From NCBI GenBank assembly GCA_901420285.1, contig CABDVE010000001.1:186001-250000 (forward strand): a stretch of DNA of 64,000 nt, read 5' to 3'. Position numbers and translations under genes: made by a program. Of this stretch, positions 20,952-30,970 are shown in pieces. A model generated the notes under the pieces. That model saw only the letters and a program-made list of their open reading frames with translations. It made no database searches and was not told the origin of the DNA. Position 1 is the first letter of the stretch. Each line of letters starts with the position of its first letter. This stretch comes from Stutzerimonas stutzeri. GTDB lineage: Bacteria > Pseudomonadota > Gammaproteobacteria > Enterobacterales > Pasteurellaceae.

Positions 20952-21173
20952 ATGCAAATCCAACAAATATTAGAGACCCGCATTGCAGAACTTGAAACAA
21001 AGCTCGCATTTCAAGAGCAATCAATAGAAGAATTGAATCAAGCATTAATTCAACAACAATTCAATATGGATAAAATGCAGCTACAATTGCGCTACATCGC
21101 AAGTAAATTAAAAGACTTTCAACCGTCTAATATTGCCAGCCAAGCGGAAGAAGTGCCGCCACCTCATTATTAA
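20952..21173 (+). CDS. slyX: SlyX family coiled-coil protein
   Basis: A 73-residue protein that is almost entirely coiled coil ([20 protein letters not shown]) and ends EEVPPPHY, the family's PPHY-type tail. Function unknown. It is divergent from fkpA, as in E. coli. The terminator starts at its stop codon. Confidence 0.92.
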   Translation: MQIQQILETRIAELETKLAFQEQSIEELNQALIQQQFNMDKMQLQLRYIASKLKDFQPSNIASQAEEVPPPHY

Positions 21174-21216
21174 ACAAAAACGGATAATCAAAAAATGGTT
21201 ATCCGTTTTTGTTTAA
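21170..21216 (+). terminator. Terminator overlapping the slyX stop
   Basis: A TTAAACAAAAACGGATAA stem and its exact complement with an 11-base loop. The slyX stop codon lies within the left arm. Confidence 0.88.
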
Positions 21217-21285
21217 TCACAATTTAAAATACTTTTTACTGCTCGACGACTTGTTCGCTCATAAAACTAGCCACACTTTACTGCA

Positions 21286-22695
21286 TTACTGCACAACCAT
21301 CGTGCCGATACATCCCATATCAGCCAACATTAAATTCGACGAACCAAAAATAAACGGATAAACATTAGAAGAAGATTGTTCAAAACGTACCAAAATTTGT
21401 ATCTTTCCGTTCACCCAAACAGTGTCTTTCCAAGCGAGCTCGCTTTCTTGCGCAATCTCATCGTTATAAGATTCCACAATGAATTTTGCGCCTTGCACAC
21501 TAAAACCGACCGGTCGGGAACTGGTTAAAATCCAGCGCTCGGTGCTACCTTGTTTCGCCAACACGTCTATGCGACGAGGATCAAAACGCTTTTGGTTAAT
21601 CAAACCGTTCGTTACATCCAACTCGAAAGTACGTTCTTGTGTAACCTTCGCTTTTAGCATTAAACCTGCATCGGTTTCAAATTTTACTGCCATCTTTTGC
21701 GCAAAGGCGGAAAGTTCGCCTAAGGGACGCAATTCCAACACGGTATTATCCGCGAGTTCACCTTCGGAAGAAAAAAACTGTTTTACTCTATCGAAAACAT
21801 CGCGTTTATGCCCGGAAATTAACGAAACGCCCTCACTTTCAGTTAAATTCACAAGGATTTCCACGCGCTCGCCCGGAGCCAAAACAAAGGATTTAACGGT
21901 TTTTCCTTGCGGTAAAAATCCCAAATCTTGCGCAATTAACGTCATTTCTTGCTCGTTATCCAAGCGTAAATTATAAGCGCGCGCCAACGAGGCATTAACC
22001 AAGCGTAATCGCACCCAACCACGCGGCACCTCTAAATACGGCGCTTCCGAACCGTTTACCAATAACCGATTGCCCACAAAATACGGTTGATTTTGCCTGA
22101 ATAATTGAAGCCCGTCGCTGTTAAATTCCATATCTTGCAAAATTAACGGAATATCGTCCACGCCATATTTATTCGGAAGCGGTGATTTAATGCTTTGCTC
22201 GTCTTCAATCAACCACATTCCCGCCAATCCGCGATACGTTTGATAAGCAGAATTGGCAAGCGTAGAAGAACGATACCAACAAGTTGAAGCCGGCTGCTCA
22301 ATCGGCACAATCGGCGCCCAAGATTCGCCTTTTTTCAACACCCGTGTTGCGCCGCCGAATAATTCGCCGGATGCCTGCAAGCCTTGAATAGAAAGAGAAA
22401 CGTGTTGCGGTAAATTATTATGATAATTAAGTTTGGCAAAGCTACCGGACTTAATTTTGATCGTCGGGCCTAAATAATTGCCATTGAATCCCCATACGCT
22501 GACTAAATGACTGCCGTCTAGGTTATAGCCCATTTCTGCCATCGTCAGCACAATTGGGCGACCGCGCCGCACATCAATTAACGGCGGTACCGTAAGCTTC
22601 GGACGGGAGGCTGCCAACAAGCGCGTGGGGAGGGCGGTCAATGCGGTGCTAATCAGAGAGCTCTTTAACAACTGACGACGAGAAAATCTAGGCAT
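21286..22695 (-). CDS. ftsP: Cell division protein FtsP (SufI), multicopper-oxidase fold
   Basis: A 469-residue periplasmic protein exported by the Tat system: the signal has [12 protein letters not shown] (twin arginine) and an A-A cleavage site near residue 30. It has three cupredoxin-like domains but the copper-ligand His-x-His motifs of true oxidases are absent, as in E. coli FtsP, which protects the divisome under stress. The longer open frame upstream is discarded because the Tat signal begins at the ATG at 22695. It overlaps plsC by 8 bases. The repeated word (22639-22650) reads STAL within the signal peptide. Confidence 0.9.
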   Translation of the reverse strand: MPRFSRRQLLKSSLISTALTALPTRLLAASRPKLTVPPLIDVRRGRPIVLTMAEMGYNLDGSHLVSVWGFNGNYLGPTIKIKSGSFAKLNYHNNLPQHVSLSIQGLQASGELFGGATRVLKKGESWAPIVPIEQPASTCWYRSSTLANSAYQTYRGLAGMWLIEDEQSIKSPLPNKYGVDDIPLILQDMEFNSDGLQLFRQNQPYFVGNRLLVNGSEAPYLEVPRGWVRLRLVNASLARAYNLRLDNEQEMTLIAQDLGFLPQGKTVKSFVLAPGERVEILVNLTESEGVSLISGHKRDVFDRVKQFFSSEGELADNTVLELRPLGELSAFAQKMAVKFETDAGLMLKAKVTQERTFELDVTNGLINQKRFDPRRIDVLAKQGSTERWILTSSRPVGFSVQGAKFIVESYNDEIAQESELAWKDTVWVNGKIQILVRFEQSSSNVYPFIFGSSNLMLADMGCIGTMVVQ

Positions 22696-23428
22696 CCGAA
22701 CATTCCTTTTGCGTTCGCGCGATTTCCGCGTCCAGCTCGGCAATACGTTTTGCCATCAAATCGTGGCAATAAGCCGCCAATTCGCGTACGTTTTCCTTGC
22801 TGTAATTGCTAGTATCAATCGGTTCCATCATTTCGCAAATCACTTTGCCGTTATCCCAACGATTTAACTTAATTTTGTTTTGCGTCGTCGAACACACAAC
22901 CGGAATAATTGGCACACCGGCCGCCACCGCTGCATAAAACGCGCCGGTTTTAAAGGGCAACAAGCCACGCCCGCGACTACGCGTACCTTCCGGGAACATC
23001 CAGATCGATAAATTATCTTTATTTATGCGCTCCGCCAGCTTAGTCATCGTATTATGCGCTTTGGAACGATTGTCGCGATCCAGAAAAATATTGCCGCTCA
23101 CCCAATACAAAATGCCGAAAAACGGCACCCAAATCAGACTTTTTTTCCCCACGCTCACAGTACGCGGCAACACCATGTAGGAAATCGTCACCATATCGTA
23201 ATTATTTTGATGGTTGCCGATATAAATTGCGCGCCCTAAATTCGCTTTATTAGGTGGAAAACGATGCTCCACCTTTAGGCCGAATAACGGATATAAACGC
23301 CCGAACCAACGCGCCATCACACCTACATTGCTCGGATTTTTAAAACGAATGAAGGAATAAAGCGTACCCAGCACGCAAATTAAAATACAACAAACCGTGA
23401 CAATCAGAATTCTAGCCAGTTTTAACAT
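22688..23428 (-). CDS. plsC: 1-acyl-sn-glycerol-3-phosphate acyltransferase
   Basis: A 246-residue inner-membrane enzyme making phosphatidic acid from lysophosphatidic acid. An N-terminal membrane anchor (about 5-25) is followed by acyltransferase motif I NHQNNYD (HX4D), motif [12 protein letters not shown] and motif IV VPIIPVV. It overlaps ftsP, as the two genes are also adjacent in E. coli. The RBS precedes the ATG at 23428. Confidence 0.95.
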   Translation of the reverse strand: MLKLARILIVTVCCILICVLGTLYSFIRFKNPSNVGVMARWFGRLYPLFGLKVEHRFPPNKANLGRAIYIGNHQNNYDMVTISYMVLPRTVSVGKKSLIWVPFFGILYWVSGNIFLDRDNRSKAHNTMTKLAERINKDNLSIWMFPEGTRSRGRGLLPFKTGAFYAAVAAGVPIIPVVCSTTQNKIKLNRWDNGKVICEMMEPIDTSNYSKENVRELAAYCHDLMAKRIAELDAEIARTQKECSDA

Positions 23429-23534
23429 ACCAATACCTATAAAAAATTTTCGCCTAAGTATAACAAAAAACGATAGCGAATTAGACGGGATTTTGGGTTT
23501 TATGCTAACCTAAACAAAAATTTAGGGTAATTTT

Positions 23535-24251
23535 ATGAAAAGAACCTATTTCATTTCCGATCTGCATTTAAGTGAAAATCAGCCTCAATTAGCCGCACTT
23601 TTCTTTGATTTTATGCAAAACCTCGCGCCGAATGCCGAGCGCGTTTATATTCTCGGCGATTTATTTGATTTTTGGATCGGCGACGACGAACAATCGCCCT
23701 TAATTGAACAAGTAAAAAATGCCATCAAACAACTAACCACATCGGGTGTAGCTTGCTATTTCATTCACGGCAACCGCGACTTTTTAATCGGTAAAGGTTT
23801 TGCGCAACAAACCGGTCTTCAATTATTACCCGATTATCAATGCATCGATCTTTACGGCAAGCCAACCCTGCTCTGTCACGGCGATACCCTGTGTATTGAT
23901 GATGTGAAATATCAACAATTTCGCCACAAAGTTCATCAACCCTGGCTACAATGGCTGTTTCGTCACCTGCCGTTAACGGCACGGTTAAAAATTGCACAAA
24001 AAATTCGCGCTCAAAGCAAGCGAAATAAGCAACAAAAGTCTGTTGAAATTATGGACGTCAATTTACCTTTTACCCGACAAATCATGCAACGTTTCAATGC
24101 GGTGCTATTAATCCACGGTCATACGCATCGCGAAGCAATTCATCAATATGGTGACAAAAAACGCATCGTTTTAGGCGACTGGCGCCCAAATTACGCTTCA
24201 ATTCTAACGGCGACAGAAAACGGTGAAATTTATTTTCTTAAGTCGCCTTAA
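23535..24251 (+). CDS. lpxH: UDP-2,3-diacylglucosamine hydrolase LpxH
   Basis: A 238-residue peripheral-membrane metallo-phosphoesterase that makes lipid X in lipid A synthesis. Metal-binding motifs in order: [36 protein letters not shown], and HGHTHR. The cytoplasmic di-manganese site is complete. The repeated word at 24095-24106 reads FNAVL, just before HGHTHR. Confidence 0.95.
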   Translation: MKRTYFISDLHLSENQPQLAALFFDFMQNLAPNAERVYILGDLFDFWIGDDEQSPLIEQVKNAIKQLTTSGVACYFIHGNRDFLIGKGFAQQTGLQLLPDYQCIDLYGKPTLLCHGDTLCIDDVKYQQFRHKVHQPWLQWLFRHLPLTARLKIAQKIRAQSKRNKQQKSVEIMDVNLPFTRQIMQRFNAVLLIHGHTHREAIHQYGDKKRIVLGDWRPNYASILTATENGEIYFLKSP

Positions 24252-24384
24252 AGCGCACCTAAAACTACTCGTTGAGCTTCAGTCACTTATAACTTTTTCA
24301 TCTACCAAATAGCTTTTACTTCTTTCGCGCTTATCCATCGTGCGCGTAGAATCTTTTCCGACAATAATTTTATAGGAGAGTGTT

Positions 24385-24930
24385 ATGTCCCAATTTACTA
24401 TTCACACCGTCGAAACTGCGCCGGAAGCTGCAAAAGAAGCCTTGAAGGCAGTTAAAAATGCCAATGGATTTATCCCGAATTTAATCGGCGTGTTAGCCAA
24501 TGCACCGGCTGCGCTCGAAACTTACCGCACCGTGGGCGGTATTAACGGCAAAAACAGCCTTACCCCTACAGAACGTGAAGTGGTACAAATCACAGCTGCA
24601 GTTGTGAATGGATGCGGTTTTTGTGTGGCGGGACACACCAAGATCGCCCTAAAAGTATTAAAACTACAAGAAGACTTAGTGAATCAAATTCGCGCTGTCG
24701 CACGCATCGAAAACGATAATAAACTCGATGCACTAGCTCGTTTCACGCTTGCCGTGATTGTGCAAAAAGCCAAACTAACCCAGGCGCAATTACAAGCTTT
24801 CTTCAATGCGGGCTATAATCAAGAACAAGCAATCGATGTTATTTTAGGTGTTAGCTTGGCAACCTTATGTAATTACGTAAATAACATTGCGGAAACGCCA
24901 ATTAATCCTGAATTACAACCATTCGCATAA
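24385..24930 (+). CDS. Carboxymuconolactone decarboxylase / AhpD-like peroxidase family protein
   Basis: A 181-residue all-helical protein. The redox motif is NGCGFCVAGHTKIAL, with two cysteines (CxxC) and the His typical of AhpD-like alkylhydroperoxidases. The opening FTIHTVETAPEAAKEALKAV and GFIPNLIGVLANAPAALETY match the CMD family. It may reduce organic peroxides with a thiol partner, but no partner gene is adjacent. A good RBS (AGGAGA) precedes the ATG. TAAA repeats and a terminator follow its stop. Confidence 0.85.
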   Translation: MSQFTIHTVETAPEAAKEALKAVKNANGFIPNLIGVLANAPAALETYRTVGGINGKNSLTPTEREVVQITAAVVNGCGFCVAGHTKIALKVLKLQEDLVNQIRAVARIENDNKLDALARFTLAVIVQKAKLTQAQLQAFFNAGYNQEQAIDVILGVSLATLCNYVNNIAETPINPELQPFA

Positions 24931-24932
24931 AA

Positions 24933-24956
24933 TAAATAAATAAATAAATAAATAAA
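24933..24956. repeat. Six tandem TAAA units after the AhpD-like gene
   Basis: Six uninterrupted TAAA units begin two bases after the stop codon of the upstream gene and run into the next terminator. They lie outside any reading frame, so they cannot switch translation on and off as the tetranucleotide repeats of some Haemophilus genes do. Confidence 0.9.
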
Positions 24957-24987
24957 AAACGGTAAGGCATTGGTTTTACCGTTTTTT
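24954..24987 (+). terminator. Terminator after the AhpD-like gene
   Basis: Stem AAAAAACGGTAA / TTACCGTTTTTT with a 10-base loop and a T-run. Confidence 0.9.
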
Positions 24988-25099
24988 ATTTATTTTTCAT
25001 ATAACAAAATCATCAAAGATATATAAACTAATTATTTCTCTTTTTATTTTTCGCTTGTTACATTTAAATCCTATCGTTTTTTAATAAAAAGGAAATAAT

Positions 25100-25894
25100 A
25101 TGCAACATCGTGATCTCTATCCCCATGAAATTTTGCAAGACGTCATTGACAAAAGTTACGCTAAATCACAAGGTCATCTCAAAACTTTAGCCATTTTAAG
25201 CTTCTTAGGCGGCGGTTACGTCAGTTTCGGTTATATGGCGTATTTAAAAGTTGTGAGCGGCATTCCGGGCGATTGGGGCGGCTTAGCCACCTTACTCGGC
25301 GCTGCAGTATTTCCAATTTGCTTAATTTGTATCCTGATCGGCGGCGGCGAACTTGCCACGGGAAACATGATGATGATGGCGCTAGGCCGTTTAAGTAAAC
25401 GCGTAAGCCTCAACAAATTAGCACGCAACTGGGTGATCGTCAGTCTCGGTAATCTTGCCGGCGCGCTCTTTATGGCGTATTTCTTAGGGCATTATGTGGG
25501 GTTAGCAGAAGGTGCTGCGGCCGCCAAAACCATCGCCATCGCCGAAGCCAAAGTACAAATGGATTTCGGCCGCGCGTTTATTTCCGCCATTGCATGCAAC
25601 TGGATGGTATGTATGGGCATTTGGTTCTATTTCGGCGCGAAACAAACCTCCGGTCGTATCCTTGCCATGTGGTTCCCGGTGATGATTTTTGTACTTATCG
25701 GTTTACAACATTTCGTCGCCAATATGTTCATTATTCCGGCGGGTATTTTTGCCGGCGCAAATGTGACTTGGAGTGAATTTTTCTTAAATATGATCCCGGT
25801 ATTCCTCGGCAATGTTACGGGTGGTGCCGCCTTCGTCGGTGCATCCTATCTGTACGCCTATCGCCATTTATTAAAAGAAGATTACCAAATCTAA
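25100..25894 (+). CDS. Formate/nitrite transporter (FNT) family channel
   Basis: A 264-residue pentameric anion channel family member in the inner membrane, with six hydrophobic segments. The family's first signature is GGYVSFGYMAY, with GGGELATGNMMMMALG at the second helix and the signature GLQHFVANMFIIP holding the pore His. Substrates of this family include formate, nitrite and hydrosulfide; which one applies here cannot be told. No formate or nitrite enzyme gene is adjacent. An RBS AAGGAA precedes the ATG. Family assignment is firm, substrate is not. Confidence 0.88.
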   Translation: MQHRDLYPHEILQDVIDKSYAKSQGHLKTLAILSFLGGGYVSFGYMAYLKVVSGIPGDWGGLATLLGAAVFPICLICILIGGGELATGNMMMMALGRLSKRVSLNKLARNWVIVSLGNLAGALFMAYFLGHYVGLAEGAAAAKTIAIAEAKVQMDFGRAFISAIACNWMVCMGIWFYFGAKQTSGRILAMWFPVMIFVLIGLQHFVANMFIIPAGIFAGANVTWSEFFLNMIPVFLGNVTGGAAFVGASYLYAYRHLLKEDYQI

Positions 25895-26388
25895 CGATTA
25901 AAAGGCGGTCGACATCGACCGCTCCTCGCACAATGCTTCGGCTCCTACTCCTCATGTAAATCCGCCCGCTATTTTTAAATAAGCACCTTGTTATCATGCA
26001 CATTGAATATCCTGAATTCGACACGGTTTTTTATTGCGTCCTTTGCTTTTTGCACTTACCATTTCGCACCCAACAATCGTGGAAAACCGGTGTAAAATTT
26101 TAGCGAACTCAATTATCTTCTCGCTTTAACGCAAGCGTAAAATTTCCTAAAGGCTGAACGATTATTGGGCGCATTACCCTCGCTTAATCCACAGTATGAA
26201 AAGTTTGACAACAGGCCCTTGATTGCGGTGAATGCGGTGCTATTTACGATATCCAAAATTGTGCGAATTGTTAAATGGCTTATGAGCCGCTTTATGTGTA
26301 CTCTCCGAGCCATCGCGGTACGCCAACGTATGCAAATTAACCGTGGATACGTCACAGTGACCAAATAAATTTCTAATTAGGATTTATA
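25895..26388. other. 494-bp intergenic stretch before rmuC
   Basis: After the FNT gene a GGCGGTCG / CGACCGCT hairpin (about 25902-25922) could act as a terminator. The rest has no convincing gene; the short frames have no family resemblance and no ribosome site. A single AATGCGGTGCT (26231-26241) lies in it. An RBS (TTAGGA) precedes the rmuC start. Confidence 0.6.
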
Positions 26389-27996
26389 ATGATTGAATTG
26401 ACTTCTCCTCAAATTTTAACGCTCATCGGTGTGCTTCTTTTCATTCTGATCGGTTTGCTGTTTTTCGTCGCCCGCCGTACGCGCGACGTGCAAGAATTAC
26501 GGCAGGATTTAAACAAAAGCCACCAAGATTTCAATCAACTTGCCGCACGCTTTGACGCATTAACGCAACAAAATAACCTATCGGAACAGCACCGCATTCG
26601 AGCACAGGCAGAACGCGAAGGCTTGCAAATTCGGCTAACGGAACGCGATGAAAAAATTGCTTATCTCAGTCAGGAATTGGATGAGGAACAACTGCGCAAT
26701 ACGCAAATCGGCAGTCAAATCAGCGCTTTAAAAGAACGCTTCGGCATCGCCTCGGCACAAGCGGAAAGTTTGCAAAATCAGTTACAACAAAGCCAAAATC
26801 AACTTGTACGCAAAGAACAAGAACAGCAACAGTTAACGGAAAAATTGACCACTCTTACGCAAGAACTGACCGGTTTAAAAACTCGGCTGGCGGAAAAAGA
26901 AAAGCATTTCGCCGAACAGCAACAAGCGATTGAGCAATCAAAGCAACAGCTCGGTACGGAATTTCAAAATCTGGCGAACCGTATTTTGGAGGAGAAAAGT
27001 CGTTCCTTTAACCAAACCAATCAAACCGCCTTGGAAACCCTGTTGAAGCCGTTTCGCGAACAAATTGAAGGCTTTCAAAAACGGGTGAACGAAATTCATT
27101 CGGAAGCACTGAAAGGCAATGCAGGATTAGAGGCAGAAATCAAAAAAGTGTTACAAATCGGGCTGAATATGTCGCAAGAGGCTAGTCATTTGAGCACCGC
27201 ATTGAGAGGCGAAAAGAAAACGCTCGGCAACTGGGGCGAAATGCAACTAGAGCGCGCCTTACAATTGGCGGGCTTAATCGAAAACGTGCATTACCGCGCG
27301 CAGGCGCATTTTAAAGATGAACAAGGCGGGCGTAATTATCCCGACTTCGTGCTGAATTTGCCGGATGACAAAAATATTATTATCGACAGCAAAATGTCGC
27401 TACCGGCGTATGAAAGTGCGGTCAATACCGAAGAGGATGCCGAACGTGAACGTTTACTGCGCGAGCATATTAAAGCGCTGAAAAATCACATCGACGACCT
27501 GCATAAAAAAGATTACAGCAATTTGATCGGCATGCGCAGCCCGAATTTCGTATTAATGTTTATCGCGCTGGAACCGGCTTATATTGAGGCGCTGAAGCTC
27601 GATCCGAGTCTGTTTAATTACGGTTACGAAAAAAATGTGATTATGGTTTCGCATACCACGCTGATGCCGATTTTGCGCACCGTAGCGAACTTATGGCGCA
27701 TCGAACGCGGTAACGCGGAAGCCAAAGAAATCGCGGAAAAAGCCGGCGAAATTTATAACCAGATTTGCTTGGTGGCGGAACGTTTAAATAAACTCGGCAA
27801 CACACTTTCTACGGTCAGCAGTCGTTATAACGAAACCGTCACTGCCTTGGTAGGACAACAAGGCTTAGCCGGCAAAGCGGAGCGCTTCAAAGATCTTTCC
27901 GCCAAAGCCAATAAAACCATGCCAAACGTAGCGTTGCTAAATAACGAGGTGGATTTAAGTCGTCTTGCTTTAATCACCCAAAAAGATGAAAAATAA
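26389..27996 (+). CDS. rmuC: DNA recombination protein RmuC
   Basis: A 535-residue protein with an N-terminal membrane anchor (about 10-28), a long coiled coil (about 33-200), and the conserved RmuC nuclease-like domain (about 250-450, with GNWGEMQLERAL, NYPDFVLNLPDDKNIIIDSK and SPNFVLMFIALEP). RmuC limits inversions at short inverted repeats; a nuclease role is inferred from its restriction-endonuclease-like fold. Two copies of the repeated word lie in the gene at 26588 (reads QHRIR) and 27193 (reads STALR). Confidence 0.94.
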   Translation: MIELTSPQILTLIGVLLFILIGLLFFVARRTRDVQELRQDLNKSHQDFNQLAARFDALTQQNNLSEQHRIRAQAEREGLQIRLTERDEKIAYLSQELDEEQLRNTQIGSQISALKERFGIASAQAESLQNQLQQSQNQLVRKEQEQQQLTEKLTTLTQELTGLKTRLAEKEKHFAEQQQAIEQSKQQLGTEFQNLANRILEEKSRSFNQTNQTALETLLKPFREQIEGFQKRVNEIHSEALKGNAGLEAEIKKVLQIGLNMSQEASHLSTALRGEKKTLGNWGEMQLERALQLAGLIENVHYRAQAHFKDEQGGRNYPDFVLNLPDDKNIIIDSKMSLPAYESAVNTEEDAERERLLREHIKALKNHIDDLHKKDYSNLIGMRSPNFVLMFIALEPAYIEALKLDPSLFNYGYEKNVIMVSHTTLMPILRTVANLWRIERGNAEAKEIAEKAGEIYNQICLVAERLNKLGNTLSTVSSRYNETVTALVGQQGLAGKAERFKDLSAKANKTMPNVALLNNEVDLSRLALITQKDEK

Positions 27997-28075
27997 ACTC
28001 ATATTCGTTATTGCTATTTTAAAAAAAACTGCTATTTTCTGGCGGTTTTTTATTTATCACGTTTAGGAAAGTTAA

Positions 28076-28627
28076 ATGGAACATCAAAAACCACAAGATC
28101 CTTATGCAAAGTACAATTCACAGTCTAACCAATTAAGTAAAATTATTTTTGCCAGCCGTTGGCTGCAACTACCGATTTATCTCGGGCTTATTGTAGTGCA
28201 AAGTATTTATGCCTACAAATTTATGAAATCTCTATGGTATTTAATCGCCAATATCAACGAAATGGATTCCAACACTATTATGCTTACGGTATTGAATTTA
28301 ATTGATGTGGTGATGATTGCCAACTTATTGGTAATGGTCACTATCGGCGGTTATGAAATTTTTGTTTCCAAGCTCAAAACCCGCAATCACCCCGACCAAC
28401 CCGAATGGATGAGCCACGTGAATGCCACCGTGTTAAAAGTGAAGCTTTCCATGTCGATTATCACGATTTCCTCAATTCACATGTTGCAAACTTTCGTGAA
28501 CGTCAGCAATTTGCCGGAAAAAACTATAATGTGGCAGCTGTTATTGCATCTCGGTTTCTTGGTATCTGCCATCGCATTGGCCTATACCGACAAAATTCTG
28601 TACAGCACCAGTCATAAAACGCATTAA
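28076..28627 (+). CDS. YqhA (UPF0114) family membrane protein
   Basis: A 183-residue protein with three to four hydrophobic segments (about 30-50, 65-90, 120-140, 150-172). The segment [22 protein letters not shown], the [21 protein letters not shown] stretch and [17 protein letters not shown] are typical of the UPF0114 group. Function unknown. Its stop is followed at once by the rluE start (TAATG). Confidence 0.85.
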   Translation: MEHQKPQDPYAKYNSQSNQLSKIIFASRWLQLPIYLGLIVVQSIYAYKFMKSLWYLIANINEMDSNTIMLTVLNLIDVVMIANLLVMVTIGGYEIFVSKLKTRNHPDQPEWMSHVNATVLKVKLSMSIITISSIHMLQTFVNVSNLPEKTIMWQLLLHLGFLVSAIALAYTDKILYSTSHKTH

Positions 28628-29310
28628 TGTCGAACACGCCTTTTCTACGCCGAAACGCCGACAAAAACTCCGTTGGCGTTTCTTTTTGCCCGCGTAAGCG
28701 GAAACGCCAACCTGCGACCGTTAAAACCCGCGTGATTTTATTCAACAAACCCTTCAATGTGCTCACGCAATTTACCGATGAAAGTGGGCGTGCCACATTG
28801 AAGGATTTCATCCCGATTCCGCACATTTATGCGGCAGGAAGACTTGATCGCGATAGCGAAGGTTTATTGCTACTGACCAACGACGGTGCGTTACAGCACC
28901 GCATTGGAAATCCGCAGTTTAAGTTGGAAAAGACTTACTGGGTACAAGTAGAAGGCGAACCTGCCGAAGCAGATTTGGCCCGCTTACGTCAAGGTATCGA
29001 ACTGAACGACGGCCCTACTAAACCCGCCAAAGTACGCCTGATTCACGCACCGAATTTGTGGCCGCGTAATCCTCCGATTCGCGTGCGGAAATCCGTTCCG
29101 ACTTCATGGCTGGAAATTAAAATCAGCGAGGGGCGCAATCGCCAAGTGCGTAGAATGACCGCACATATCGGTTTTCCGACTTTACGTTTGGTTCGTTGCA
29201 AAATCGGCAATCTTTCCATTAAAGGTTTAGCGAACGGCGCATATCGGGAATTATCGACAGAGGAAATTAACGCATTATGCACCACATTGAAAAGCGAAAA
29301 ACGCCCATAA
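28627..29310 (+). CDS. rluE: 23S rRNA pseudouridine synthase RluE
   Basis: A 227-residue RsuA/RluB/E-type enzyme that makes pseudouridine 2457 in 23S rRNA. The catalytic Asp lies in [19 protein letters not shown], and [20 protein letters not shown] is the second signature. The first 35 residues are basic and lack the separate S4 domain, as in RluE. It overlaps the upstream membrane protein gene by one base. The repeated word (28895-28907) reads QHRIG. Confidence 0.93.
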   Translation: MSNTPFLRRNADKNSVGVSFCPRKRKRQPATVKTRVILFNKPFNVLTQFTDESGRATLKDFIPIPHIYAAGRLDRDSEGLLLLTNDGALQHRIGNPQFKLEKTYWVQVEGEPAEADLARLRQGIELNDGPTKPAKVRLIHAPNLWPRNPPIRVRKSVPTSWLEIKISEGRNRQVRRMTAHIGFPTLRLVRCKIGNLSIKGLANGAYRELSTEEINALCTTLKSEKRP

Positions 29311-29345
29311 AAAAAAAAGCGGTCAAATCATATTTGACCGCTTTC
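29311..29345. terminator. Bidirectional terminator between rluE and the DASS transporter
   Basis: Stem AAAGCGGTCAAAT / ATTTGACCGCTTT with a 3-base loop, an A-run before and T-rich sequence after, between convergent genes. Confidence 0.9.
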
Positions 29346-29358
29346 TCTTTTCGCTAAA

Positions 29359-30816
29359 TTACCACCAACCGAGTAATTTCATCCAAAGTCCACCGACTAC
29401 GAACCAAATAATCAATGAGAAAATTGACGCGATAAAACTCACGCCCCACCATTGACCGGTAGTGTTATAACCGGAGCCAAATAGTGCCGGTCCCGGGCCG
29501 CCCGCGTATTGAGTCAGACTCATGGAAAGCGTAGACGTATAACCCAAACCAATGGCTGCGATCATCGGCGGTGTACCGACCGCAATGGCCGCGGCCAAGA
29601 ACGCTAAGTACATGGCGGAAATATGTGCCATTGCAGAAGCGAAGAAATAGCGAGTGTAGAAATACACCAATACCAAAATGGTGAACGCAATCGGCCAATC
29701 AAACACGCCTACATAGTTGGAAATGTGCGACGAAACCCATGTGATAGTGCCGTATTTGTTCAATGCGTTCGCCATCATCACCAATACCGCAAACCAGAAC
29801 ATAGTGTCCCACGCAGTGGTTTCCGCCACGATATTTTTCCAACTCATAATATTGCTAAGCAATAAAATCAACAAACCGATAAAAGCGGACGTTGTGGCAG
29901 AAATGCCGAACATTAAATCTCCCACCGTCCAAAGCACTAATAACAATAAGAAATCAAGCGCCAAAATAATTTCCGCACTGGACATCGGCCCCATCGCTTT
30001 TAATTCGCTTTTTGCCATTTCCGCCATTTTCGGCGTGTCTTTAAGTTCCGGTGGATAAATTAAATAAACTAAATAAGGCAACAGAATTAAACTCACAATG
30101 CCGGGCACGATAGCGCCGATGAACCATGTCGTCCAAGTAATTTCTACGCCTTGCCCCTTCGCCAATTCAGCGATGAGCGGGTTGCCCGCCATAGCGGTTA
30201 AGAACATAGTGCAAATAATCGTATCGATTTGTGAAACGGCAATGGCTAAAAAGGCTCCGGCACGGCGCGCCGTCGGACCCGGCTTGGAATCGTACGTATC
30301 GGCGATAGATTGCATAATTGGGTACATAATACCGCCCCCGCGTGCAGAGGCAGAAGGAATACCCGGACCGATGACTAAATCCGCCAGCGCCACCCCGTAA
30401 GCAACGCCCATCATGCGTTTACCAAAACGCGCGACGAAATAAAGCGCGATTCGTTTACCCAAACCGGTTTTAATCACCGCGCGAGATAAAAACATCGCAA
30501 TACCGATAAGCCAAATGGTCGCGTTGGAAAAACCGGACAACATTGCCACTTCGTCTTTGCCGGCTTTAATCGGTGTTAAACCGGTTAAACCACTGATCAC
30601 CAAGGCCACCAAGGTCGCCGCGCCCATCGGCATGGCTTTGGCGATAATCGCCACAATGGTCGCCACAAATAACGCGAACATACCCCACGCGCGTGGCGTC
30701 AGGCCTTCCGGAACGGGAACCAAATAAATTCCCAATCCCACCAAAATTGAAATCAACAACCCTTGCCACTGAAAGCCTAATTTGACTTCCACGGCAGGCG
30801 CTTTAGCATCCGACAT
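29359..30816 (-). CDS. DASS-family anion:sodium symporter (dicarboxylate/citrate type)
   Basis: A 485-residue inner-membrane transporter of the divalent anion:Na+ symporter family with about 12 hydrophobic segments. Features are GFSNATIWLIGIAMFLSRA, the SNT-like motif region AVSQIDTIICTMFLTAMAGNP, FASAMAHISAMYLAFLAAAI, and YAGGPGPALFGSGYNTTGQW. Similar proteins in Pasteurellaceae are annotated as citrate, malate or tartrate carriers; the exact substrate cannot be read from the sequence. It begins after a GGAGGA site and is monocistronic. Confidence 0.85.
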   Translation of the reverse strand: MSDAKAPAVEVKLGFQWQGLLISILVGLGIYLVPVPEGLTPRAWGMFALFVATIVAIIAKAMPMGAATLVALVISGLTGLTPIKAGKDEVAMLSGFSNATIWLIGIAMFLSRAVIKTGLGKRIALYFVARFGKRMMGVAYGVALADLVIGPGIPSASARGGGIMYPIMQSIADTYDSKPGPTARRAGAFLAIAVSQIDTIICTMFLTAMAGNPLIAELAKGQGVEITWTTWFIGAIVPGIVSLILLPYLVYLIYPPELKDTPKMAEMAKSELKAMGPMSSAEIILALDFLLLLVLWTVGDLMFGISATTSAFIGLLILLLSNIMSWKNIVAETTAWDTMFWFAVLVMMANALNKYGTITWVSSHISNYVGVFDWPIAFTILVLVYFYTRYFFASAMAHISAMYLAFLAAAIAVGTPPMIAAIGLGYTSTLSMSLTQYAGGPGPALFGSGYNTTGQWWGVSFIASIFSLIIWFVVGGLWMKLLGWW

Positions 30817-30953
30817 CGCGGTCCTCCTCCAAATAAAAATAACGAAAAATGAGTAAGCTTAAGTTATCTTTCGCATTATGCACCTGAAAAATAAATTCAC
30901 AAAGCGCCAATTGATGATTTCCTTAAAAAAGGCGATTACCGAACTTCGTTCTG

Positions 30954-30966
30954 AGCACCGCATTGA
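30954..30966. repeat. Single AGCACCGCATTGA copy in the DASS/lipoprotein gap
   Basis: An unpaired copy of the repeated word, just past the 3' end of the lipoprotein gene (which ends at 30971) and 138 bases upstream of the DASS gene start. Confidence 0.9.
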
Positions 30967-30970
30967 AGCC

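Noticed and set aside
24600..24640. Selenocysteine in the AhpD-like redox motif, given the sel genes nearby
   Set aside because: Both motif residues are encoded by ordinary cysteine codons (TGC, TGT).
24933..24956. Phase-variation switch by tetranucleotide slippage
   Set aside because: The tract is after the stop codon and before the terminator, so length changes cannot alter a reading frame.
26165..26368. A 67-codon plus-strand frame before rmuC
   Set aside because: No ribosome site, no family resemblance, and irregular composition; treated as chance.
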